Below the pieces are notes generated by a model that was given only the letters and a program-made list of their open reading frames with translations, searched no databases and was not told the DNA's origin. Both the position numbers and the translations under genes were made by a program. Positions 1-5,200 of a stretch of DNA of 5,200 bases are shown piece after piece (position 1 is the stretch's first letter; the number at the start of each line of letters is the position of its first letter). Source of the stretch: Nitrospirota bacterium (GTDB taxonomy: Bacteria; Nitrospirota; Nitrospiria; Nitrospirales; NS-4); NCBI GenBank assembly GCA_005877855.1, contig VBOF01000089.1, forward strand, positions 1 to 5,200, given 5' to 3'.

Positions 1-965
<965 letters not shown>

Positions 966-966
966 C

Positions 967-971
967 GAGGA
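967..971 (+). promoter_or_regulatory. Shine-Dalgarno GAGGA of greA (bears on start choice)
   Basis: GAGGA touches the ATG at 972 directly but lies 6 bases before an in-frame GTG at 978, which is the usual spacing. It therefore favours the GTG (158 residues, the E. coli GreA length) over the ATG (160 residues). A weaker AAAGG at 956-960, 11 bases before the ATG, keeps the ATG possible. Confidence 0.5.
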
Positions 972-1454
972 ATGAGCGTGAAGATACCGATCACGAAGAA
1001 AGGATACGCGGCCTTGCAGGCCGAGCTCGAACGGTTGAAGAAGGTCGAGCGCCCCAAGAACATCAAGGAAATCGAGGAGGCAAGGGGCCATGGCGACCTG
1101 AGCGAGAACGCGGAATTCCATGCCGCCAAGGAGCGCCAGAGCCACATTGACGCACGGATCCGCGACCTGGAGCACAAGCTGGCAGAGGCGCAGATCATCG
1201 ACACTTCGAATCTGTCTACTGACAAGGTCGTCTTTGGCTCAACCGTCACGGTCAAGGACGCCCAAACTGAGAAAGAGCAGCGTTACACGCTCGTCGGCCC
1301 GGATGAGGGTGATCTGAAAAACGGCAAGATCTCGGTCCAGTCACCGGTCGGGCGCGCCCTCATCGGCAAGCGGGTGGGGGAGACCGTCGAGGTCAAGACG
1401 CCGGCCAAAGTTGTGGAGTACGAAGTGCTCAACATCTGCTTTGAGGACATGTAG
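972..1454 (+). CDS. greA: Transcription elongation factor GreA
   Basis: GreA enters the secondary channel of RNA polymerase and stimulates cleavage of the backtracked transcript's 3' end, rescuing arrested elongation complexes. The product is 160 residues (E. coli 158) and aligns along its full length. Residues 1-75 form the N-terminal coiled coil (ITKKGYAALQAELERLK, then EARGHGDLSENAEFHAAKERQ), with acidic tip residues D42 and E45 matching E. coli D41/E44. Those residues hold the catalytic magnesium at the polymerase active site. Residues 80-158 form the FKBP-like domain (VVFGSTVTV, YTLVGPDEGD, ISVQSPVGRALIGK, VKTP). The motif set marks GreA; GreB was not separately excluded. The gene sits 6 bases behind carB in the same direction, so it is probably in that operon. 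The start could be the ATG at 972 or the GTG at 978, which has the better-spaced ribosome site. The stop codon is embedded in a palindrome. Confidence 0.96.
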   Translation: MSVKIPITKKGYAALQAELERLKKVERPKNIKEIEEARGHGDLSENAEFHAAKERQSHIDARIRDLEHKLAEAQIIDTSNLSTDKVVFGSTVTVKDAQTEKEQRYTLVGPDEGDLKNGKISVQSPVGRALIGKRVGETVEVKTPAKVVEYEVLNICFEDM

Positions 1455-1475
1455 GGGCGGTTCGCGAACCGCCCC
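1454..1475. repeat. Perfect 22-bp palindrome at the greA stop (REP-like or hairpin)
   Basis: The arms are GGGGCGGTT and its exact complement around a CGCG centre. The first G is the last base of the greA TAG. The RNA could form a very stable 9-bp GC-rich hairpin between greA and the SAM hydrolase gene. No T-run follows, so it is not a classical intrinsic terminator. It may instead protect the upstream message, attenuate read-through, or be one copy of a dispersed palindromic repeat; elements beginning GTAGGGGCG are known from several bacterial groups. The palindrome is plainly visible, but its role is inference. Confidence 0.8.
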
Positions 1476-1487
1476 CCGGAACCCAAC

Positions 1488-2318
1488 ATGGTACGGTCGC
1501 CGGATAGCCCTGAATCTGTCCCACCGCCCATCATCACCCTGCTGACGGACTTCGGCGCGGCCGACGTGTTCGTCGGCAGCATGAAGGGTGTGATCCTCGG
1601 GATCAATCCGCACGCCAAGATCATCGACCTGACCCACGACATCCCCGCGCACAACATCCGCGCCGGCGCCTACCTGCTCCATTCCGCGTCCCGCCACTTT
1701 CCCCCGGACACTATCCACGTGGCCGTGGTGGACCCGGGCGTCGGCAGCGAGCGGCGTCCGCTGCTGGTGACCACGCGCTCCTATCATTTTCTGGCGCCTG
1801 ACAACGGGCTCCTCAGCTACATCCTCGCCTCGGAGCCGAAGGCCGAGGTCCGCGAGCTGACGGCCAAGCAGTACTTCCTGGGCACGGTCGGCACGACATT
1901 CCACGGCCGCGACCTCTTCGCGCCGGCGGCCGCGTGGCTGTCACTGGAGGAGCCGACCGACGCCTTCGGACCCAAAATCGACAATCCAGTCCGTTTCGAA
2001 GTGCATCAGCCTCAATTAGAGGAAGGGCGACTCGCGGGCGAAGTCCTCCACATCGACCGCTTCGGCAATCTCATCACGAACATCAGCCAGACACTCTTGC
2101 GGGAGGCCCTGGGGAGCGTGGACCTGCCCAAGGTCCAGGTCCGTATCAAAAAGACCACCGTGAAGGGGCTTCGGAATTTCTACGCCGACGCGCCGCCCAA
2201 AACGCTGGCGGCGTTGATCAACAGCGATAATTTACTCGAGCTCTTCTGCAACCAGGGCCGCGCAGACAAGCTGACAAAGGCAGAGATCGGCGACCGCGTC
2301 GAAGTCCGGATGGCGTGA
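1488..2318 (+). CDS. SAM hydrolase (SAM hydroxide adenosyltransferase, DUF62 family)
   Basis: Characterised members of this family split S-adenosylmethionine with water to adenosine and methionine; they are structural relatives of the SAM chlorinase and fluorinase. The 276-residue product has the whole family pattern: LLTDFG (D21), INPHAKIIDLTHDIPAHNI, VVDPGVGSERRP (82-90), APDNGLLSYI (103-112), TFHGRDLFAPAAAWL (137-151) and, in the C-terminal domain, HIDRFGNLITNI (188-199) and INSDNLLELF. D82, R89 and H139 match the Asp-Arg-His triad (D68/R75/H127 in the Pyrococcus horikoshii enzyme), which is proposed to activate water, so hydrolysis rather than halogenation is expected. No signal peptide is visible. 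The ATG at 1488 has only a weak GGA upstream. The next in-frame ATG, at M32, would cut into the core, so the first is kept. The TGA overlaps the GTG of a HIT gene remnant. The biological purpose of this family is still poorly understood. Confidence 0.93.
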   Translation: MVRSPDSPESVPPPIITLLTDFGAADVFVGSMKGVILGINPHAKIIDLTHDIPAHNIRAGAYLLHSASRHFPPDTIHVAVVDPGVGSERRPLLVTTRSYHFLAPDNGLLSYILASEPKAEVRELTAKQYFLGTVGTTFHGRDLFAPAAAWLSLEEPTDAFGPKIDNPVRFEVHQPQLEEGRLAGEVLHIDRFGNLITNISQTLLREALGSVDLPKVQVRIKKTTVKGLRNFYADAPPKTLAALINSDNLLELFCNQGRADKLTKAEIGDRVEVRMA

Positions 2319-2372
2319 ACTGTAAAGTCTGCGCAGGGGAGTGGCCGGGGAAGGATCACAAGATCGCGGAGC
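2315..2372 (+). pseudogene. Truncated 5' end of a HIT-family gene (19 codons); left copy of a direct repeat
   Basis: The GTG at 2315 overlaps the TGA of the SAM hydrolase gene (GTGA), a typical translational-coupling layout. It opens a frame reading MNCKVCAGEWPGKDHKIAE. This matches residues 1-19 of the intact HIT protein encoded from 4045 at 17 of 19 positions. At DNA level 52 of 58 bases agree. The differences fall in codons 2, 4, 12 and 18; codons 4 and 18 are silent. After 2372 the similarity stops at once, and the frame runs on to 2521 in arginine-rich sequence with no HIT features, so the HxHxH active site is absent. The coupled position suggests this is the ancestral location of the HIT start and the gene body has been lost or displaced. 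A short peptide could still be translated here. Confidence 0.85.
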
Positions 2373-2384
2373 GCGCGGCACAGG

Positions 2385-2470
2385 CATTTCGTCTACGAAG
2401 TCGAGGCGGGGACCTGCCTGAAATTCAACTGTTTCGCAGGCGAAGGTCTCGGACACGATTGGGTGAGACC
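2385..2470 (+). other. Coding-like scrap of an unrecognised protein
   Basis: Read in the frame starting at 2385, this stretch gives HFVYEVEAGTCLKF, then NCFAGEGLGHDWVRP. This looks like natural protein composition, unlike the arginine-rich out-of-frame translation of the same bases. It has no start codon of its own and no ribosome site. Beyond about 2470 the frame continues only as antisense of the membrane gene. It may be a remnant of a gene that once stood next to the SAM hydrolase gene. I do not recognise the family, and chance is possible. Confidence 0.3.
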
Positions 2471-2471
2471 T
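2444..2471 (-). terminator. Weak hairpin just after the membrane-protein gene
   Basis: AGGTCTC (2444-2450) and GAGACCT (2465-2471) form a perfect 7-bp stem with a 14-base loop. It begins on the base next to the reverse-strand stop codon (2472-2474). There is no U-tract on either strand, so a terminator role is only suggested by its position. Confidence 0.3.
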
Positions 2472-3830
2472 CTATTCGCTCGCTCGGGCCACGGAAAGGT
2501 TTTGGGAAATCGCCACGCTGACGAGGTGCACCGCCAGCAGAAAGCCATACACCACGCAGAAGAAATTGAACGCTGCTCGGGAAAAGTCCACCAACAAGAT
2601 CGGCAGAAAGACCGTGAACAGCACGCTCGCGATCAGCGTGGCGAGCGTCAGACGGCGGCAGAACTCATAGGCTGGCTCTTCCTGGATCGGCCACAAAACC
2701 CTGGCGTAACGCTCGGCCCGAGCCAGACAGGCATGCCGCACGGATGGGTCAGACGGCCCCCGCCGGTACAAGAAGACGTATCCTGCGATCAGAATCAGCC
2801 AGGGGGAAGCCCACAGTGGCCAGAACTGCGTACCCGCGTACAGCTCTGCGCTCATGAGGGTGCCGAACGATGGCAAGTAGAGCAACCCAACCAGCAGCGG
2901 AGCCATGCGGGTATCCACTGGTGGCTTGCCGCTCGAACCTCCGTGAACCAGCTCCCGCTCGAACAGAGGGAACCCATACTTCAGGACGGCAAGGGCAATG
3001 GCAGCGGTCATGGTCTTGTCCGGGATATACCACAGGCAGTTCTGTACCCAGTACACGAACGTCCGTCCCAGGCTCTCCCCCAACGCGGCGCCGAACAATA
3101 CTTGAAGGTGATCGCTCAGGACCTGCTGCCAATCTGAGGCGAACCGGTCGAGAACGGCGGCCACCTGCGGGCTGAGCGCAAATGCGGACTGTCCCGAGAC
3201 AGCAGCCGATACGAAGGCGCCGGGAATACTCATGACGCATGCGCCCAGGATGCCAAAGCTCGTTAAATACCACACGTGGGCGATGGTCGAGCCTCGAGCT
3301 GACCGCAAATACTTCCGAAACCAGGCTCGGCGTGCCATCAGGCCCCAGAAGACGCCGCCAGTCATGTTGACGATCGACCAGGGGAATATGGACAGCGCGC
3401 CATCCGGCCCCGGGTAGAGGACCAAGTTCACGACCGAACTAGAGAGCAATCCGACCATCATGCCCCACCAGGGGCCTAGGAGGAACGCGGCCAGAGCCGT
3501 ACCTGTCATATCGAGATAGAGAATACTCTGCAATTGGCGGCTCAGCACGAGGCCGAGGTAATTCAGAAGAACCCCTGCAGCGACAACGACGGTGATTTCG
3601 TGGACCAGGAGATAGGCAGAGACCTGGAACGCCTTTGCCGGTGCCCGATGTCCAGGGGGCGCTTGCTCGGCCTGGGCGCGATGGGCCACGGGCTCAGCTT
3701 CCTTCTTACGCAGACGAGCCTTCGAGAGACGGTCTCTCAAGGCGAAAAACTTGTCCACGATCGAGAGACATGCGGCCAGAAACGCGGCGAAGGCACCAGC
3801 AAAAATGATGGTATCCTGGTCGATGTTCAT
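2472..3830 (-). CDS. Polytopic membrane protein with ECF-S-component-like core
   Basis: The 452-residue product is an integral membrane protein with about ten to twelve hydrophobic segments, roughly at 7-27, 72-95, 103-121, 124-139, 148-167, 186-210, 244-262, 272-288, 308-327, 339-355, 396-415 and 420-442. A charged Ala/Arg/Glu stretch (31-66) separates the first segment from the rest. Residues 103-165 (ILYLDMTGTALAAFLLGPWW, then GLLSSSVVNLV and IVNMTGGVFWGLMAR) and 268-288 (YIPDKTMTAAIALAVLK) resemble the LDxxGT..LLGPWxG and DK..t..IAL patterns I associate with ECF vitamin-transporter substrate-binding (S) components. That assignment is from memory and tentative; no substrate can be named. 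At 452 residues it is about twice the length of a usual S component, so it may be a fusion or a different family. No ECF ATPase or T component is in the window. It lies alone, opposite to its neighbours and between the two HIT start copies. The ATG has AAGGA 11 bases upstream. Confidence 0.85.
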   Translation of the reverse strand: MNIDQDTIIFAGAFAAFLAACLSIVDKFFALRDRLSKARLRKKEAEPVAHRAQAEQAPPGHRAPAKAFQVSAYLLVHEITVVVAAGVLLNYLGLVLSRQLQSILYLDMTGTALAAFLLGPWWGMMVGLLSSSVVNLVLYPGPDGALSIFPWSIVNMTGGVFWGLMARRAWFRKYLRSARGSTIAHVWYLTSFGILGACVMSIPGAFVSAAVSGQSAFALSPQVAAVLDRFASDWQQVLSDHLQVLFGAALGESLGRTFVYWVQNCLWYIPDKTMTAAIALAVLKYGFPLFERELVHGGSSGKPPVDTRMAPLLVGLLYLPSFGTLMSAELYAGTQFWPLWASPWLILIAGYVFLYRRGPSDPSVRHACLARAERYARVLWPIQEEPAYEFCRRLTLATLIASVLFTVFLPILLVDFSRAAFNFFCVVYGFLLAVHLVSVAISQNLSVARASE

Positions 3831-3841
3831 GCGCCAATCAG

Positions 3842-3846
3842 TCCTT
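3842..3846 (-). promoter_or_regulatory. Ribosome binding site AAGGA of the membrane-protein gene
   Basis: On the reverse strand AAGGA stands 11 bases before the ATG at 3828-3830. The spacing is slightly long, but it is the only good Shine-Dalgarno match nearby and it supports that start. Confidence 0.55.
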
Positions 3847-3872
3847 ACGTATTCTGACGACCGAACGCCCTG

Positions 3873-3902
3873 ATTCTACAACAGAACCTGCCCAGGCACC
3901 AA
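3873..3902 (-). promoter_or_regulatory. Possible sigma-70-type promoter of the membrane-protein gene
   Basis: On the reverse strand TTGGTG (3897-3902) and TAGAAT (3873-3878) are separated by 18 bases. The -10 matches the consensus at 5 of 6 positions; the -35 is weak, with only TTG clear. Transcription from here would give a leader of about 35 bases that includes the AAGGA site. Plausible by eye only. Confidence 0.35.
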
Positions 3903-3916
3903 GAATTCGGGAAGCC

Positions 3917-4048
3917 GTGTGCTCACTGAAGGTCAGGGGGACAAGTTATGATCGGGGCGATCTAGTCCTGGCCGACTTGCCATATTCCGAATTTAGAGAA
4001 GCTGAATCAGGCTCTTCGTCTGTGGTTGGGCTTATAATGACACCGTGA
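3917..4048 (+). pseudogene. Apparent remnant of a PemK/MazF-family toxin gene start
   Basis: From 3947 this frame reads YDRGDLVLADLPYSEF. This closely follows the start of PemK/MazF toxins, mRNA endoribonucleases that begin with an RGD-[IL]-V-L-x-x-[FL]-P-[FY]-[ST] strand. The expected continuation, a basic loop and then RPA-[LV]-V-[LV]-S, is missing: the frame runs into EAESGSSSVVGLIMTP and stops at 4046-4048, overlapping the HIT GTG. At about 33 residues from the tyrosine it is far below the usual ~110. The start is also unclear. A GTG at 3917 is in frame but poorly placed. An ATG at 3948 preceded by AGGGGG, whose ATGA overlaps the TGA of another frame, would reach the toxin frame only after a one-base change. 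Either way no working toxin is encoded. No antitoxin was recognised upstream. The identification rests on about 16 residues. Confidence 0.4.
4033..4038 (+). promoter_or_regulatory. Consensus -10 box TATAAT before the intact HIT gene
   Basis: An exact TATAAT ends 6 bases before the HIT GTG, so a transcript starting 7 bases after it would begin at or near the start codon, giving a leaderless message. No convincing -35 element lies 16-18 bases upstream. No Shine-Dalgarno sequence precedes the GTG, which fits either leaderless initiation or coupling to the short upstream frame. A chance match in this AT-richer gap remains possible. Confidence 0.4.
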
Positions 4049-4102
4049 CTTGTAAGGTCTGCGCAGGGGAGTGGCCGGCCAAGGATCACAAGATCGCCGA
4101 GC
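4045..4102 (+). repeat. Right copy of the 58-bp direct repeat (5' end of the intact HIT gene)
   Basis: It matches 2315-2372 at 52 of 58 positions in the same orientation, 1,730 bases apart. The longest identical runs are GTCTGCGCAGGGGAGTGGCC with GG following, and AAGGATCACAAGATCGC. Similarity begins exactly at the start codon and ends one base after codon 19. Upstream of the GTG and downstream of 4102 the two loci are unrelated. Confidence 0.9.
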
Positions 4103-4506
4103 TTGGGCTCACGGTCGCGTACCTCCACAACGATCAGTTCTTTACCGGCTGGACCGTGCTGGTGCTCAAGCGCCATGCGACCGAGCTGTTCGACCTCACG
4201 CGAGAAGAGCGCCGCCAGCTCATAGAAGAAGTCACGGAAGTCTCGCGCACGCTGGCCGTCGTGTTCGATGCCGTCAAGATCAACTATGAGTTACTCGGCA
4301 ACCAGCTCCCGCACATTCACTGGCATATCATCCCCAGACTCGCCGATGACCCGGCCCCCCGCGAGGCGGTGTGGACGGTCAAGCACGACCCGAAGCGCCT
4401 CTCACCCCACGAGCTTCGCGAGAGAGTCTCCCACATCCAAAAGCATCTCTCCATCCGTAGAGGGACAGAAAACAGTCAACATGGCCATGTCCCGTCGAAG
4501 ACGTAA
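4045..4506 (+). CDS. HIT-family nucleotide hydrolase/transferase
   Basis: HIT proteins hydrolyse or transfer nucleoside monophosphates from substrates such as ApnA or nucleotide conjugates, through a histidine-nucleotide intermediate. The signature HxHxH appears as LPHIHWHIIPR, with H90, H92 (expected nucleophile) and H94. It is preceded by the family's KINYELLGNQ (N80) and FFTGWTVLVLKRHATELFDL (32-51). C3 and C6 form a Cys-x2-Cys pair that might bind zinc with downstream histidines, by analogy with GalT; this is inference. The physiological substrate cannot be told. The 153 residues include an extra tail of about 18 after QKHL, where the family core seems to end. This tail overlaps the next gene's start. 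The GTG start is supported by the repeat copy at 2315, where it also sits as GTGA. There is no Shine-Dalgarno; expression may depend on the TATAAT at 4033 or on coupling to the frame ending at 4048. Confidence 0.92.
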   Translation: MTCKVCAGEWPAKDHKIAELGLTVAYLHNDQFFTGWTVLVLKRHATELFDLTREERRQLIEEVTEVSRTLAVVFDAVKINYELLGNQLPHIHWHIIPRLADDPAPREAVWTVKHDPKRLSPHELRERVSHIQKHLSIRRGTENSQHGHVPSKT

Positions 4507-5200
4507 TCATCTCCGCATGTTCTTTCTCGGCACGGTACTGTGCCTTGTCGTGTCCGGCTGCGCGATCGCCGAGTGGGTCGGCGTCCAACTGTATTACAAG
4601 AATGCAGACCTGCCAGAAAAGCAGGTCCTCCGCGACATCCCATACTGGAATAGTGTCGACAGCCATCCGGCGCGACACAGGCTCGACCTCTTCCTCCCTC
4701 AAGGAACGCAGTGGCCCGTCCTTGTCTTTGTGCATGGGGGAGGCTGGATGGAGGGCGACAAGAGCCTTCGGGTGGCCGGTGCCGATATCTACGGAAACAT
4801 CGGACGGTTTTACGCATCGCGCGGAGTGGGTGTGGCCGTCATCAATTACGGGTTGATACCGGACGTCCCTTGGCGCCACCAGCCGGAGGACGTGGCCCGA
4901 GCTGCGGCCTGGGTGCACACGCATATCGCCGCCTACGGAGGAGATGCCTCGCGCGTGTTCCTGGCGGGTCATTCCGCTGGAGCTCAGCTCGTCACCCGCG
5001 TGGCACTCGACCCGGAACTCTTAAAAGCGATGGGCCTCTCGACCGGGATCGTGTGCGGGGTCATTTCGGTGAGCGGGGCGGCCCTGGATCTCACCGACGA
5101 GAAAACGTACGAACTTGGAGAGAAACTGTCGTACTATGAGAAACGCTTTCGGGACGTGAATGGCGGCGATCAATGGAAGCAAGCCGCCTCGCCTGTCTAT
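4481..5200 (+). CDS. Lipoprotein alpha/beta hydrolase (esterase-like), 3' end outside window
   Basis: The frame is open for 240 codons to the window edge. The N-terminus is a lipoprotein signal: basic SRRRRNHLR, a hydrophobic stretch (13-24) and the lipobox VVSGC with C27 as the lipidated residue, so the enzyme should be membrane-anchored on the outer side of the inner membrane or in the outer membrane. The hydrolase fold follows. VLVFVHGGGW (80-89) supplies the oxyanion-hole HGGGW of carboxylesterase/lipase relatives, VAVINYGLIP (118-127) is a core strand, and VFLAGHSAGAQL (159-170) is the nucleophile elbow with S165. The acid and histidine of the triad are expected beyond the window or near its end. 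Substrate unknown. Start choice: ATG at 4481 or 4487; ATG at 4517 would remove the basic n-region. The start lies inside the last 26 bases of the HIT gene, suggesting coupled translation. AGAGGGA at 4459-4465 is rather far upstream for a ribosome site. Confidence 0.9.
   Translation, partial: MAMSRRRRNHLRMFFLGTVLCLVVSGCAIAEWVGVQLYYKNADLPEKQVLRDIPYWNSVDSHPARHRLDLFLPQGTQWPVLVFVHGGGWMEGDKSLRVAGADIYGNIGRFYASRGVGVAVINYGLIPDVPWRHQPEDVARAAAWVHTHIAAYGGDASRVFLAGHSAGAQLVTRVALDPELLKAMGLSTGIVCGVISVSGAALDLTDEKTYELGEKLSYYEKRFRDVNGGDQWKQAASPVY

Noticed and set aside
1454..1475. Intrinsic terminator of the carB-greA operon
   Set aside because: The stem is strong, but CCGGAACCC follows with no run of T, so termination is not supported by sequence alone.
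1488..2318. SAM chlorinase or fluorinase
   Set aside because: The Asp-Arg-His triad positions of the hydrolase branch are intact, and the neighbours are housekeeping genes with no halogenated-product pathway.
2463..3137. Long plus-strand open frame of 224 codons
   Set aside because: It is antisense to the reverse-strand membrane gene, very rich in Gln, Arg and His, and has no recognisable motif; the opposite strand reads as a coherent membrane protein.
2315..4102. 58-bp direct repeats as a transposon target-site duplication
   Set aside because: Target duplications are usually 2-14 bases and identical; 58 diverged bases that start at a start codon fit gene-end regeneration or paralogue decay better. 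No transposase, integrase or terminal inverted repeat was found between them.
4379..4972. Reverse-strand open frame of 197 codons
   Set aside because: It lies opposite the HIT end and the lipoprotein hydrolase, both of which have conserved motifs; it has none.

Overview
The window looks like a chromosomal piece of a GC-rich, free-living bacterium. The pair carB then greA, a SAM hydrolase, and a HIT protein with a Cys-x2-Cys start and the phrase NYELLGNQLPHIHWHIIPR suggest Nitrospira or a relative. That placement rests on remembered family resemblance and was not tested; deltaproteobacteria such as Geobacter are an alternative.

Layout, left to right. Positions 1-965 hold the 3' part of carB (carbamoyl-phosphate synthase large subunit), followed 6 bases later by greA (transcript cleavage factor, 972-1454). 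A perfect 22-bp palindrome overlaps the greA stop codon. A SAM hydrolase (SAM hydroxide adenosyltransferase family, 1488-2318) follows. Its stop codon overlaps a GTG that opens a 19-codon remnant of a HIT-family gene (2315-2372).

The intact HIT gene begins 1.73 kb further on, at 4045, and starts with the same 58 bases (52 of 58 identical). The DNA between the two copies holds three things. One is a short coding-like scrap (2385-2470). The second is a reverse-strand gene for a polytopic membrane protein with an ECF-transporter-S-component-like core (2472-3830). The third is what looks like the broken start of a PemK/MazF-type toxin gene, directly upstream of the intact HIT copy. I read this stretch as a small insertion or rearrangement site that split an ancestral SAM hydrolase-HIT operon.

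After the HIT gene, and overlapping its last 26 bases, comes a lipoprotein alpha/beta hydrolase (4481 onwards) that runs off the window. It has a lipobox cysteine and the HGGGW and GHSAG motifs.

The outer plus-strand genes look like ordinary housekeeping: pyrimidine/arginine precursor synthesis, transcription rescue, SAM turnover and nucleotide hydrolysis. The unusual part is 2315-4102, with its direct repeat, orphan S-component-like membrane protein and apparent toxin remnant. No RNA gene, CRISPR array, transposase or integrase was seen.
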